A stretch of DNA of 64,000 nucleotides from an uncultured bacterium. GTDB lineage: Bacteria > Bacillota_I > Bacilli_A > RF39 > UBA660. The notes beneath the pieces are model-generated. The model saw nothing but the letters and a program-made list of their open reading frames with translations. It did no database searches and was not told the origin of the DNA. The stretch lies in NCBI GenBank assembly GCA_946560065.1, contig CAMNUE010000004.1, forward strand, positions 1 to 64,000, read 5' to 3'. Made by a program: the position numbers and the translations under genes. The stretch's first letter is position 1, and every line of letters starts with the position of its first letter. Shown in pieces: positions 33,281-42,600 of the stretch.

Positions 33281-34555
33281 ATGTTTGTAGATGAAGTTGA
33301 AATAAGAGTTGAAGCTGGTAATGGTGGAGATGGTTGTACAGCGTTTAGACGTGAAAAATATATTTCTATGGGCGGTCCTTATGGTGGAAATGGTGGACAT
33401 GGTGGAGATATTATTTTTAAGGTAGATGAAGGCCTTCATACATTATTGGATTTAAGATATCAGAAGATTTTAAAGGGACAAAAAGGTGAAAATGGTCGTG
33501 GAAAGAATCAACATGGGAAAGGTGCAAGTCCATTGGTTGTTAAAGTTCCACAAGGTACTGTAGTTACTGATTTAGATACTGGTTTGGTAATTGCTGATTT
33601 ATCAAAAAGAAATCAGGAAGAAGTAATTGCAAAAGGTGGCCGTGGTGGACGAGGAAATACTGCTTTTAAGACACAAACAAATACAGCTCCAGATTATTCA
33701 GAAAATGGGGAAGAAGGAGAAAAGAAAAATCTAAAAATTGAAGTAAAATTGCTTGCAGATGTTGGATTAGTAGGTTTACCAAGTGTTGGAAAAAGTACAA
33801 TTATTTCGTGTGTTTCTAAATCAAAACCAAAAATTGCGGCATATCATTTCACTACTTTAAATCCAAATTTAGGAGTTGTAAAGGCAACTGATGGCAGAAG
33901 CTTTGTGATGGCTGACTTACCTGGTCTTATTGAAGGGGCTAGTGAGGGAGAAGGACTTGGAGATAAGTTCTTAAGGCACATTGAAAGAACACGAGTTATT
34001 TGTCATGTTCTAGATATGAGTGGTAGTGAGATGCGTGATCCGTATGAAGACTTTGTTTTAATCAATAAAGAGTTAGAAGCATTTAATGAAAAATTAGTTA
34101 AGAAACCAATGATTGTGGTTGCTAATAAAATGGATATTGAAGGAGCAAGTGAAAAATTAGAGGACTTCAAGAAAAAGGTGGATTGTGAAGTTTTTGAAGT
34201 TAGTGCTGCAACTAATACTGGATTGCAAGTAGTAGTTGATCGACTTGCAGATTTACTTGATACCATTCCAGTTAATCCTCTTTATGATGAAAGTCAAATT
34301 GAAAGTCATGTTCTATATAAATTTAAGAAGGAAGAACCATTTACAATTACTAAAGAAGAAGATGGCTTATGGGCAATTACAGGTCGAGAAGTAGAAAGAA
34401 TCTTCAAAATGACTAAGTTCTCTTCAGATGAGGCAGTATATAGATTTGCTAAGAAACTTCGTCGTATGGGAATCGATGATAAGTTAATAGAAATGGGTGC
34501 TCAGGAAGGTGATCAAGTAAGAATTTGTGACTTCTACTTTGATTTTAAGGATTAA
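33281..34555 (+). CDS. obg: GTPase Obg/CgtA
   Basis: 424 residues from ATG 33281 after AAAGGGGATG. Three domains in order: the glycine-rich Obg fold (1-158; GNGGDGC, GGPYGGNGGHGGD), the GTPase domain (GLPSVGKST near 170, DLPGLIEGASEGEGLG switch II, NKMD, SAATNTG), and a C-terminal OCT domain (about 345-424) as in low-GC Gram-positives. Obg binds the 50S subunit and ppGpp and is needed for ribosome assembly. The next gene starts one base after its stop. Confidence 0.96.
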   Translation: MFVDEVEIRVEAGNGGDGCTAFRREKYISMGGPYGGNGGHGGDIIFKVDEGLHTLLDLRYQKILKGQKGENGRGKNQHGKGASPLVVKVPQGTVVTDLDTGLVIADLSKRNQEEVIAKGGRGGRGNTAFKTQTNTAPDYSENGEEGEKKNLKIEVKLLADVGLVGLPSVGKSTIISCVSKSKPKIAAYHFTTLNPNLGVVKATDGRSFVMADLPGLIEGASEGEGLGDKFLRHIERTRVICHVLDMSGSEMRDPYEDFVLINKELEAFNEKLVKKPMIVVANKMDIEGASEKLEDFKKKVDCEVFEVSAATNTGLQVVVDRLADLLDTIPVNPLYDESQIESHVLYKFKKEEPFTITKEEDGLWAITGREVERIFKMTKFSSDEAVYRFAKKLRRMGIDDKLIEMGAQEGDQVRICDFYFDFKD

Positions 34556-34556
34556 G

Positions 34557-35252
34557 ATGCTAAGAATAAGTACATTTAATATTCAAAATGATTTTTCAAA
34601 CTATAGTAAAGCTAAGACAACAGATATAGTTAATTATTTAACTAGTAATAAAATTGATATTTTGGGATTACAAGAAGTTTTTTCTAAATGTAATAAAGAT
34701 TTAGAAGAAGAACTAGAGAATTGTAACTATAATATTCTTGGAAAATATCGTTTCTATTTACATTTTTTATTAAAGAGATTTAATGAGAAAGTACCAGTAG
34801 TTACTAATAAGGAAATTATTGAGAGTAAAACTTATCATTTACCAGCTTTTCCTTCACCATTAAAAAGAATAGTTACTAAGACAGTTATCTTGTATAATGG
34901 AAAATTAATAAGTATTTATAATACACATTTAGATTTTATGCTAGATAGTGTTAAGAAGAGAGAACTGAGGAAACTTCTTAAGTTGATTCAGAAAGATGAT
35001 AATCTAATTGTTTTATTAGGAGATTTTAATTTAAAAAATAATAATAAATTATTTATTGATTTTTTTAAAGCATTAGAAGAAAGTAATATTTACAGAGTAG
35101 ATGTAGGTGAGAAAACTTTGAAGGTTTCTAAGTCGAAAAGAGCAATTGATCATATATTTTTGTCACAGGAGTTTAAACTTAAAAAGATGGAAGTTATTAA
35201 AAATGTAGAAATTAGTGATCATTATCCAATCCTGATAGAAGTAGATATATAA
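34557..35252 (+). CDS. Endonuclease/exonuclease/phosphatase family protein
   Basis: 231 residues from ATG 34557, with AAGGATT inside the end of obg. ISTFNIQND, ILGLQEV (catalytic Glu), YNTHLD, LLGDFNLK and the final SDHYP are the motifs of the EEP fold (DNase I/exonuclease III/sphingomyelinase class). No signal peptide, so an intracellular phosphodiesterase is likely; the substrate is unknown. It is probably translated together with obg. Confidence 0.8.
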   Translation: MLRISTFNIQNDFSNYSKAKTTDIVNYLTSNKIDILGLQEVFSKCNKDLEEELENCNYNILGKYRFYLHFLLKRFNEKVPVVTNKEIIESKTYHLPAFPSPLKRIVTKTVILYNGKLISIYNTHLDFMLDSVKKRELRKLLKLIQKDDNLIVLLGDFNLKNNNKLFIDFFKALEESNIYRVDVGEKTLKVSKSKRAIDHIFLSQEFKLKKMEVIKNVEISDHYPILIEVDI

Positions 35253-35273
35253 ATGAAATTTATAAATTAACAC

Positions 35274-35303
35274 TTTACATATTTATATTGTTTATGTTAG
35301 AAT
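35274..35303 (+). promoter_or_regulatory. Promoter of the 35331 gene
   Basis: TTTACA, 18-base spacer, TAGAAT, followed by an AT-rich start region 27 bases before the ATG. Confidence 0.5.
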
Positions 35304-35330
35304 ACATATTATTTATTGAGGAGGGACTTT

Positions 35331-36029
35331 ATGGATAAAATACAATCGGCAAGACTATTTCTTGTATCTGAGTATTTGAAGAAGTTTCCAGGAATTTTTG
35401 ATGATTATGAAAAAAAGATGATACTAAGTTATGTCAAGAATAATGCTTTTGGTTTTGGCTTGATGCCTGATTTAATTAGAGAAGTTTATGATGAACTAGG
35501 TATACTTGAGGTTGATAAAAACATATATATCGGTTTTATAAAAATGATTGATGAGCTTTTTGAATTAAAAGACAAAAATGTTTTGGAAGTTGGGGGAGGA
35601 GTTTTACCAAGACTTGGTGAGAGGATTTCACAAATCCAGGATAAAGGAACTATTACAGTTTATGATTCTAGAATAAGTGAATATAAAGAAGGCAATACTA
35701 ATTTAAGACTGGTAAGAAAAAAATTTGATGGTAGATTTAGTGTTAAGGGAATTGATTTGATGATTGGTTTGATGCCTTGTAAGGCTGCGGAAGTCATTGT
35801 TGATGTTTCTGTCAAAAATAATATTGATTTTATAGTTGCACTTTGTGAAGGTGGTCCTCATGGTGATGAATATGATTATTTTGAAGATGATGAGGAATGG
35901 AGATGTAGTCTGATTACTTATACAAGTAGAATGGTTGAAGATAATAAGATGGGAAAAGTAAAGATTAAGTATTTAAGAGAATATGGAAATCCTTATCCAA
36001 TCATTTATAATGACAGAAGTAGTAATTAG
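35331..36029 (+). CDS. Putative SAM-dependent methyltransferase-like protein
   Basis: 232 residues from the ATG after GAGGAGGG. NVLEVGGGVLPRLGERI (about 90-105) resembles the glycine-rich motif I of class I methyltransferases, followed by TVYDSRISEY as the acidic second strand and IDLMIGLMPCKAAEVI as a later strand. The C-terminus is acidic. No substrate motif is recognised and the assignment rests on one motif. It is a single-gene unit. Confidence 0.5.
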   Translation: MDKIQSARLFLVSEYLKKFPGIFDDYEKKMILSYVKNNAFGFGLMPDLIREVYDELGILEVDKNIYIGFIKMIDELFELKDKNVLEVGGGVLPRLGERISQIQDKGTITVYDSRISEYKEGNTNLRLVRKKFDGRFSVKGIDLMIGLMPCKAAEVIVDVSVKNNIDFIVALCEGGPHGDEYDYFEDDEEWRCSLITYTSRMVEDNKMGKVKIKYLREYGNPYPIIYNDRSSN

Positions 36030-36040
36030 TAATTTAATAA

Positions 36041-36089
36041 AAGGAAAGTAGATTATTTTGATTATGATAATTGTCTTTTCTTTTTTTTT
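36041..36089 (+). terminator. Probable terminator
   Basis: An AAGGAAAG/CTTTTCTT long-loop hairpin with internal ATTAT/ATAAT pairing, followed by nine T. Confidence 0.5.
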
Positions 36090-36122
36090 GTTATATAATT
36101 TTTTTAGAATAGAGGTGTGTAT

Positions 36123-36926
36123 GTGAAAAGTATTAAATTTTTAGAGAAAAATGGAGTAGATATAAAAAAGAGTTTAGAATTATTTGGAGATATTAATACT
36201 TATAATGATACTATTGGAGAATTTTTAGTAGGTGTTCATACTAAGATAAAACAATTAATTTCTTTTATGGAAAATAAAGATATGCAGAATTATGCAATTT
36301 ATGCTCATTCAATGAAGAGTGATGCGAGATATTTTGGTTTTACTAAACTTGGTGATATGGCGTATGAACATGAATTAAAAAGTAAAGCAGGAGATTTATA
36401 TTATGTTTCTACTCATATAAATGCATTAATAGAAGAAACAAATAAAACAATTATTTTAATTCAAGAATATATGAATGGTGGAGAAGTAGAAGAAACAGAA
36501 GGAAATATCTTAGTAGAAGATAGTGATATTTTAGATAAGCAAACAATTTTGGTTGTTGATGATTCTAATATAGTAAGAAATTTTGTTAAGAGAATTTTTA
36601 GTGAGAAATACAACGTTGGAGTTGCAAAAGATGGTGAAGAAGCTATTAAGATAATTAAGGCGAATATGGATAATAACTTCATTGAAGCAATTCTTTTAGA
36701 TTTAAACATGCCGAAGGTTGATGGTTTTACAGTACTTGAGTTTATGCGTCAAAATGAGTTATTAGACAAAATGCCTGTTTCAATCATTTCAGGTGACTCT
36801 AGTAAAGAAACAATTGATAAGGCTTATACTTATGAGATTGTTGATATGCTTGAAAAACCATTTAATGAACAAAGTGTTAAGAGAATAGTTGATAAAACAA
36901 TGTATCGTAAGGAAGTTGTGATATAG
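36123..36926 (+). CDS. Hpt-REC signalling protein
   Basis: 267 residues from a GTG that follows AGAGGTG. Residues 1-115 form a histidine phosphotransfer helix bundle with the phosphorylatable His62 in YAHSMKSDARYFGF. After a linker of about 25 acidic residues comes a receiver domain (140-262): DD 146-147, phospho-acceptor D193 in LLDLNMP, ISGDSS, and K245 in EKP. No output domain and no kinase gene are nearby, so it probably relays phosphate for a kinase elsewhere. A phosphorelay intermediate of this two-domain order is uncommon as a stand-alone protein. Confidence 0.85.
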   Translation: MKSIKFLEKNGVDIKKSLELFGDINTYNDTIGEFLVGVHTKIKQLISFMENKDMQNYAIYAHSMKSDARYFGFTKLGDMAYEHELKSKAGDLYYVSTHINALIEETNKTIILIQEYMNGGEVEETEGNILVEDSDILDKQTILVVDDSNIVRNFVKRIFSEKYNVGVAKDGEEAIKIIKANMDNNFIEAILLDLNMPKVDGFTVLEFMRQNELLDKMPVSIISGDSSKETIDKAYTYEIVDMLEKPFNEQSVKRIVDKTMYRKEVVI

Positions 36927-36961
36927 AAAAAGAAGTTCGTTATTGGACTTCTTTATTTTTT
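36926..36961. terminator. Bidirectional terminator
   Basis: AAAGAAGT (36929) pairs with ACTTCTTT (36947), with T-rich flank on both strands, between the Hpt-REC gene and the convergent small gene. Confidence 0.8.
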
Positions 36962-37272
36962 AAATTTATTTTTGTTCCTACTTCTAAATCTTTGCAAGTA
37001 TTAAGAGGTAAGTAATAGACGTTTTTTGCTTTTAATTTAATGATTCTTTTTTCTGATTTAATGTTTTGATATAAATAGAGAATATTGTCTTCTTTATCAG
37101 TAAAACAGATATCTACACGTTGGCAGAAAAAATATGTTGAGGCTTTCTTTTTATTTGGTATTTTTATACCATAGTCTATTTCATTTAGAACAAATTTTAA
37201 AGATTTAAATCTATCAATAAATCTTTTATATTCTTTTATTTCTATTTTCTTATTGTTAACTTTTAAATACAT
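36940..37272 (-). CDS. Small DUF192-like protein
   Basis: 110 residues, ATG preceded by GGTGAT on the reverse strand. RFKSLKFVLNEIDYGI, then a FFCQRVDICFTDKEDNILYL strand pair and a final CKDLEVGTKINL follow the outline of DUF192 proteins, which are small beta-rich domains of unknown function. Unlike most relatives it has no signal peptide. The assignment is tentative. The gene is divergent from yebC. Confidence 0.6.
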   Translation of the reverse strand: MYLKVNNKKIEIKEYKRFIDRFKSLKFVLNEIDYGIKIPNKKKASTYFFCQRVDICFTDKEDNILYLYQNIKSEKRIIKLKAKNVYYLPLNTCKDLEVGTKINLKNKEVQ

Positions 37273-37363
37273 AGAATCACCACTCTAATAAATTATAACA
37301 TAAATGTCTTTTAAACAATAAAAAAATGTGGTATTATAAAGAGGAAATAAAGGAGGTATTAGT

Positions 37364-38086
37364 ATGAGTGGACATTCAAAATGGGCTACAATTCACAGAA
37401 AAAAAGGTTTGTTAGATGCTGCACGTGGTAAAGTTTTTCAAAAACTTGCAAAAGAAATTATGGTAGCAGCTAAAGGAGGAAGTCCTGATCCAAGTCAAAA
37501 TGCTGCACTTAGAATGGCGGTTGATAAGGCAAAAGCTCAAAATATGCCTAAAGATAATATTCAAAAAGCAATTGATAAGGCAAGTGGAGCAAGTGATGGA
37601 GCAAATTACGAAAATGTTCGTTATGAGGGATATGGTCATGGCGGAGTTGCTTTTATGGTTGATTGTTTAACTGATAACCGTAATAGAACTGCATCACAAG
37701 TTAGATCATCATTTACTAAGGCAGGAGGTAATTTAGGAACTGATGGTTCAGTTAGCTATATGTTTGAGAGACGTGGCTCTATTGTTATACCTGCAGAATA
37801 TGATGAAGATACAATGATGATGACGGCATTGGACGCTGGGGCACTTGATTTTGAAAAAGTAGAAAATACTTATATGATTACAACAGATGCTAATACTTTT
37901 ACAGCTGTGAAAGATGCCTTAGAAGGAGCAGATGTTAAAGAGTTTTTAGAATGTGAACTTACATATATTCCAAATATGGAAGTATCCCTTGATGCAGAGG
38001 GGTGCGAAAAAGTTATGAAATTAGTTGATACTTTAGAAGATTTGGATGATGTACAAGATGTTTATTATAATTTAAAAGAAGATTAA
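37364..38086 (+). CDS. yebC: YebC/PmpR family translation and transcription factor
   Basis: 240 residues, full length. MSGHSKWATIHRKKGLLDAARGKVFQKL, GGSPDPSQNAALRMAVDKAKAQNMP and YEGYGHGGVA are the family signature. YebC proteins were long annotated as transcriptional regulators and are now also linked to translation of proline-rich stretches. AGGAGG precedes the start. It is followed at 17 bases by a small membrane protein gene. Confidence 0.96.
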   Translation: MSGHSKWATIHRKKGLLDAARGKVFQKLAKEIMVAAKGGSPDPSQNAALRMAVDKAKAQNMPKDNIQKAIDKASGASDGANYENVRYEGYGHGGVAFMVDCLTDNRNRTASQVRSSFTKAGGNLGTDGSVSYMFERRGSIVIPAEYDEDTMMMTALDAGALDFEKVENTYMITTDANTFTAVKDALEGADVKEFLECELTYIPNMEVSLDAEGCEKVMKLVDTLEDLDDVQDVYYNLKED

Positions 38087-38103
38087 GATAAAAAGGTGAG
38101 ATA

Positions 38104-38631
38104 ATGGAAAAATGTGAACTATTAAAGAAAATTAATAAAGAATTAAAATCTTATATTAATGAATCAGCTTTTATTTCTCTTAAATGTAGAAATAAAATAC
38201 TTAAAATTTTAGGGGAAGAATTTTCTGTTAACTTACCACTGGAAAATTTTAAAACAATTGATGTTTCTATTACAAAAGATGGAAGTATTATTATGAGAGA
38301 TGAAGAATACAAATCTAGTGAAGTCTTAACTACTGATGATATAATGGAAAGATATGAAAGGTTTGTAGAGAAAGCAGATGTCATATTAAAACGAAAAGAA
38401 ATTAATTATTATAATATGAATGATAAGAATAATATTATTAATATAATATTATTGTTACTAACTATTGGAATAGCTATCTCATTAGGAATATTTGCATTTA
38501 AATCTTTTGAAGCAGGCAATTACTTTAACTTTATTTGGTTGGTTGCTTATGCTGCTCCTTGGGTGATTCCGAGCTTTAGAGATAGACTTGAGCAAGCAAT
38601 TAATTTTATTAAGAGAAAATTTAGAAAATAG
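38104..38631 (+). CDS. Small membrane protein, unknown
   Basis: 175 residues. The N-terminal 110 residues are soluble and charged, then come two hydrophobic helices (about 112-132 and 140-158) and a basic tail (INFIKRKFRK). No motif is recognised. The ribosome binding site AGGTGAG is good. It is probably co-transcribed with yebC and ends at a hairpin that overlaps its stop. Confidence 0.6.
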   Translation: MEKCELLKKINKELKSYINESAFISLKCRNKILKILGEEFSVNLPLENFKTIDVSITKDGSIIMRDEEYKSSEVLTTDDIMERYERFVEKADVILKRKEINYYNMNDKNNIINIILLLLTIGIAISLGIFAFKSFEAGNYFNFIWLVAYAAPWVIPSFRDRLEQAINFIKRKFRK

Positions 38632-38648
38632 TCATCTGACTATTTTTT
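38626..38648 (+). terminator. Terminator after the small membrane protein
   Basis: AATAGTCA (38627) pairs with TGACTATT (38637) across a tight loop, then T-run. Confidence 0.65.
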
Positions 38649-38658
38649 GGTTTATGGA

Positions 38659-39186
38659 GTGATTAAGGCAAATATAGATGAAATAAAATTAAGAAATGAA
38701 ATAATAGAATTAGCTTTATTGCAGTATGGAAAATTATATGAACATGGAATGAATGGTTTTGATACATTTGATTGTGCAGGACTTGTTTGGTATGTGTATA
38801 ATGAGGCTTTTAAGATAAATTTATATGAGAAAGGTTTTGGTTTATCAACAACTACTAAAATTATGACTAGTAAGTATGGAAAAGTTGAATTGTTTGATGA
38901 GCATTGTTTGGATAAGAATTTAAAATTGATTAAAGAAGGAGATATTTTATTTTTTCATAGACAGTCTTTAAAAGATAATCAACCAAAAAAGAATAATAAG
39001 TTTCCAGGGCACTGTGGTATTTACTTAGGAAACAGTTATTTTATTCATGCTTCTATGCCTAAAGAAAAAGTGGTTATCAGTAATTTTTCTGATAATTATT
39101 ATTGGATGAGAGTATTAGTTGGCTTTATGAATATTTTTTCTGATAGGGAGCCATTAGAGGGGGATTTTGTTAAAATATTAAAATAA
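38659..39186 (+). CDS. NlpC/P60-type cysteine peptidase domain protein
   Basis: About 175 residues. The NlpC/P60 core is recognisable: QYGKLYEHGMNGFDTFDCAGLVWYVY with the catalytic cysteine, KEGDILFFHR, and GHCGIYLGNSYFIHAS with the catalytic histidine. Such domains cut gamma-D-Glu/diamino acid bonds in peptidoglycan or related amides. No signal peptide is visible, unusual for a wall hydrolase. The start is uncertain: GTG 38659 and TTG 38647 are in frame, neither with a proper binding site, and an ATG at 38653 stops after two codons. Confidence 0.75.
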   Translation: MIKANIDEIKLRNEIIELALLQYGKLYEHGMNGFDTFDCAGLVWYVYNEAFKINLYEKGFGLSTTTKIMTSKYGKVELFDEHCLDKNLKLIKEGDILFFHRQSLKDNQPKKNNKFPGHCGIYLGNSYFIHASMPKEKVVISNFSDNYYWMRVLVGFMNIFSDREPLEGDFVKILK

Positions 39187-39269
39187 ATTTTAGTAATTTG
39201 ATAATTCTTGTACTATTTCTTTTTCTTCTATAGATTTTTTGTTAAAATAGTAGGTAGTATGGAGAGTTT

Positions 39270-39953
39270 ATGAGTTTAGATAAGAAGAGATATATGGAAT
39301 TAGAGTTTGATAGTGAGGCGACAATGGAAGATGTTTTGACGGAGTTAATACATTTTAAAAGATTGGGAATTGTTGCGATGACAAAAATTAATGATATTGA
39401 AATTTATAATACTTCTGAAAATTTGGAGATGGAATTGGATAGAGCATTTAAAAATTTAGATGTGGAAGATTATCTGAAGTTAAAAGAGTTAGAAAATGAA
39501 TTGGCAGATGAGTATAGGATTTTAGAGAATCTTCATTATATAGAAAATGATACACTATTTAAATATTATTTTGGTTTAATGAGGAAGTTTGTTTTGCCAG
39601 AACGTTTAGAAATATTTGAACATGAAATGTTTAGTAATTATCGTTTTTATACAGAGCATTATGCAATTCTTCGTTTAGCTAGTTCATTTATGCATATTAT
39701 GAATTATGCTAATACTAATAGGTATGCAGATATAAATAATTTACTTAGGATTTTTGATGATGGGGAGAATATAGAGTTTTTAGATATAGCACTTGATCTT
39801 GTTAGAAAATATGCAGGAGGTGGGGGTCTTATAGATGTGATTATGCGTACAAAACTTGATGGAGATGTGAAAGAAGAAGTAGAGGAAACAATAAAAATAA
39901 AAGAGAAGAAAATTAATGAATTACTTAATAAGAAAGTACAAGATACAGAATAG
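39270..39953 (+). CDS. Hypothetical cytoplasmic protein
   Basis: 227 residues, ATG after GGAGAG. Acidic and helical, with YRFYTEHYAILRLASSFMHIMN as the most distinctive part and a lysine/glutamate-rich C-terminus that may be coiled. No family was recognised. It is a single gene upstream of the ruv cluster, with an AT-rich leader containing TTAAAAT as a possible -10. Confidence 0.6.
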   Translation: MSLDKKRYMELEFDSEATMEDVLTELIHFKRLGIVAMTKINDIEIYNTSENLEMELDRAFKNLDVEDYLKLKELENELADEYRILENLHYIENDTLFKYYFGLMRKFVLPERLEIFEHEMFSNYRFYTEHYAILRLASSFMHIMNYANTNRYADINNLLRIFDDGENIEFLDIALDLVRKYAGGGGLIDVIMRTKLDGDVKEEVEETIKIKEKKINELLNKKVQDTE

Positions 39954-39997
39954 TTATACTTTGGTATGACTTTTTCTATGGCTTATTAAGATGTTTC

Positions 39998-40026
39998 TTG
40001 ACGATAGAACAAATGTATTATATAAT
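39998..40026 (+). promoter_or_regulatory. Promoter of the ruvA operon
   Basis: TTGACG (39998-40003), 17-base spacer, TATAAT (40021-40026), 27 bases before the ruvA start. Confidence 0.85.
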
Positions 40027-40052
40027 AAATTATGTTATGGAGATGATTAAGA

Positions 40053-40616
40053 ATGTATGATTATATAAAGGGAATAGTTACTAATATTAAAAATAATGCA
40101 ATAGTGGTTGATAATAATGGAATAGGATATTTGTTATATGTTTCGAACCCTTATTCATTTGAAATAGGTAGTGAATATAAAGTTTATGTTTATCAACAAA
40201 TACAAGAAGATGTTAATTTGTTGTATGGATTTAAGACTTTAGCGGAGAAAGAATTTTTCCTAAAACTTATTAGTGTTAAAGGGCTTGGTTGTAAGATGGC
40301 TTTACCAATACTTGCTGTTGGATCAATTGAAGGAATAATGGATGCAATAGAAAGAGAAAATATTTTATATTTAAAGAAGTTTCCTAAGATTGGAGATAAA
40401 CTTGCTAAACAAATAGTTCTTGATTTGAAAGGTAAGCTTGAATTTATTGGTGTTGGTATTACTGATGATGTAGTTGAAACTGAAAATGAACTTCGCGAAG
40501 TACTTATTGGTTTAGGATATAAAGAAAAAGAGCTAAAGCCAGTACTTGCGAAGGTAGATACTTCTCTTCCAATCGAAGGACAAGTAAAAGATGCTCTAAA
40601 ATTATTGTTGAGGTAA
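40053..40616 (+). CDS. ruvA: Holliday junction DNA helicase subunit RuvA
   Basis: 187 residues. An N-terminal OB domain (MYDYIKGIVTNIKNN, GIGYLLYVSNP), helix-hairpin-helix motifs (LISVKGLGCKMALPIL and LKKFPKIGDKLAKQIVLDLKGKL) and a short C-terminal helical domain that contacts RuvB. It binds four-way junctions and loads RuvB. It is the first gene of a ruvA-x-ruvB-x-queA unit with tight spacing. Confidence 0.95.
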   Translation: MYDYIKGIVTNIKNNAIVVDNNGIGYLLYVSNPYSFEIGSEYKVYVYQQIQEDVNLLYGFKTLAEKEFFLKLISVKGLGCKMALPILAVGSIEGIMDAIERENILYLKKFPKIGDKLAKQIVLDLKGKLEFIGVGITDDVVETENELREVLIGLGYKEKELKPVLAKVDTSLPIEGQVKDALKLLLR

Positions 40617-40618
40617 TT

Positions 40619-41005
40619 ATGGGAAAGATTATAAGTATTGTTGACCGAGAAAAAAGATATTGTTCAGAGAAAATATTAGATATTGTAAATATTTTAGATG
40701 ATTATGATGTTGAATTTAGAATCGATAGAGAAGAGATTTTATTGATTCTTAGTGATTTATACGATTTGTATTTAAAAAAAGAGATTGCATACCAATATCT
40801 TGAAGATATGCTCCTTTATTTTAATGAAATATGTAAGGAAATTTCTGAAGAAGAGAAAGTTTTTGATTTAGATAGTATTTGTAATGGTTTGTTGGGTTGC
40901 TATGAACTTATGGTACCGATTGGGCTTGAACGTGAGGATTTTGATGATGTGGTTCAAAAAGTAAAGGTAAAAATTAATAAGAGGAGGAAAGCTGATGAAA
41001 AATGA
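40619..41005 (+). CDS. Hypothetical protein between ruvA and ruvB
   Basis: 128 residues, two bases after ruvA and overlapping ruvB by 11 bases. Acidic and helical with no recognised motif. The ribosome binding site lies inside ruvA (GTTGAGG). Codon use and tight coupling argue for a real gene; a role with RuvAB is only suggested by position. Confidence 0.65.
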   Translation: MGKIISIVDREKRYCSEKILDIVNILDDYDVEFRIDREEILLILSDLYDLYLKKEIAYQYLEDMLLYFNEICKEISEEEKVFDLDSICNGLLGCYELMVPIGLEREDFDDVVQKVKVKINKRRKADEK

Positions 41006-41999
41006 AAGTGTAATCAAAACTTATGATTTATTTGATGATAATGTAATCGATAATACAATTAGACCAGAAACAATTGAAGAGTACGTTGGTCAAACTGATG
41101 TTAAAGAAAATATTAAAGTTTTTGTTAGTGCAGCTAAAATGAGAAATGAAGCACTTGATCATGTTTTACTTTATGGTCCTCCAGGTCTTGGAAAGACAAC
41201 TTTAGCATTTATTATTGCTCATGAGTTAGGTACAAATATTAAAACAGCTAGTGGTCCCAGTATTGAGAAGAGTGGAGATTTGGCAGCGATTCTTTCATCT
41301 TTAGAACCTGGAGATGTGCTGTTTATTGATGAAATACATAGAATGCCTAGGTATATTGAAGAGATTTTATATCCAGCTATGGAAGACTTTTCTTTAGATA
41401 TTATTGTTGGTAGCGAGGGAAATAGTCGTAACATTAAGATTGATTTACCACCATTTACATTAGTTGGGGCGACAACTAGAGCAGGGGATTTATCAGCACC
41501 TTTAAGAGATAGATTTGGAATTATTAATAAATTACAATTTTATAGTGTTGAAGAGTTAACACGCATAGTTAAAAGAACGGCGAGGGTTTTAGATGTAACA
41601 ATTGAAGATGATGCAGCAATTGAATTAGCAAAAAGAAGTCGTGGAACACCAAGAATTGCCAATAAATTATTTAAAAGAGTTAGAGATTTTGCAATGGTAG
41701 AAGGAACAGGTAATATTGATTTAGCTATTACAGAGAAGTCACTTGAAAGACTTAAAGTGGATAAGATGGGACTTGATAATACTGATAGAGATTTATTACT
41801 CGCAATCATTAATAAATTTAATGGAGGACCAGTTGGAGTTGAAGCTATTAGTAGTTCAATTGGAGAAGAAGTTACAACAATTGAAGATGTTTATGAGCCA
41901 TACTTATTGCAAAATGGTTTATTGAAGAGAACTTCTAGAGGAAGAGTAGCAACAGATAAGGCTTATGAAGTTTTAGGAATAAATAAGTATAGGGAGTAA
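40995..41999 (+). CDS. ruvB: Holliday junction DNA helicase subunit RuvB
   Basis: 334 residues. [11 protein letters not shown], Walker [10 protein letters not shown] (61-69), Walker B FIDEIHR, sensor [18 protein letters not shown] and the C-terminal winged helix ([27 protein letters not shown]) are all present. It is the hexameric motor of branch migration. AGGAGG precedes the start within the upstream gene. Confidence 0.97.
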   Translation: MKNESVIKTYDLFDDNVIDNTIRPETIEEYVGQTDVKENIKVFVSAAKMRNEALDHVLLYGPPGLGKTTLAFIIAHELGTNIKTASGPSIEKSGDLAAILSSLEPGDVLFIDEIHRMPRYIEEILYPAMEDFSLDIIVGSEGNSRNIKIDLPPFTLVGATTRAGDLSAPLRDRFGIINKLQFYSVEELTRIVKRTARVLDVTIEDDAAIELAKRSRGTPRIANKLFKRVRDFAMVEGTGNIDLAITEKSLERLKVDKMGLDNTDRDLLLAIINKFNGGPVGVEAISSSIGEEVTTIEDVYEPYLLQNGLLKRTSRGRVATDKAYEVLGINKYRE

Positions 42000-42003
42000 G
42001 AAT

Positions 42004-42600
42004 ATGAAGAATTTAACATTTCTTGAAGAGATTAATAATAAAAATGATTTTTTAGATTTATTAAAAAAAGATGAAGTTAGAGATTGTATTGCCAGTAGTT
42101 TATTTAATCAAGAAATGGTTGGAATTTCAGTGGATTCTATTTCTTCATATGATGTGAATCAAGAAAAACTTTTTTTGAAGTTTTTGCATTATGTAGATAA
42201 GAGAATGGTAGCTCAAGCTAGTTCTTCTAAAAATATGAAGAATAAAATTACTACTATTTTAGCTGGAAGTGTTTACATTGGAAATTTTTATGATAAAATA
42301 AAGCACTATGAATTAGCACATGTGATGAGTATTAGTGCTTTTTCCTTATTAGATAGTTTAGATGATTATTCTTTAAATTTAGAGATTTTTACTGAAGAGT
42401 TATTTAAGATTTATCAAGAAAAGACTAAAGATTATATGTTTTATTTTAGTTTTAATGAGTTAGCAATGAAGTTACATGATGATGGGTTGACTAATGAAGA
42501 GATAATTGCTTATATGAAAGATAAATCAAGTAAGGAAATTTTATGGGAAGTAGGTTCCTATATTGATGAGATTGCAGAGAAGGGAGGTTTTTCTTTATGA
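42004..42600 (+). CDS. Hypothetical protein between ruvB and queA
   Basis: 198 residues, four bases after ruvB and overlapping queA. Helical, no membrane helix, no recognised motif; [21 protein letters not shown] is the best-defined segment. Part of the ruv-queA unit by spacing. Function unknown. Confidence 0.65.
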   Translation: MKNLTFLEEINNKNDFLDLLKKDEVRDCIASSLFNQEMVGISVDSISSYDVNQEKLFLKFLHYVDKRMVAQASSSKNMKNKITTILAGSVYIGNFYDKIKHYELAHVMSISAFSLLDSLDDYSLNLEIFTEELFKIYQEKTKDYMFYFSFNELAMKLHDDGLTNEEIIAYMKDKSSKEILWEVGSYIDEIAEKGGFSL

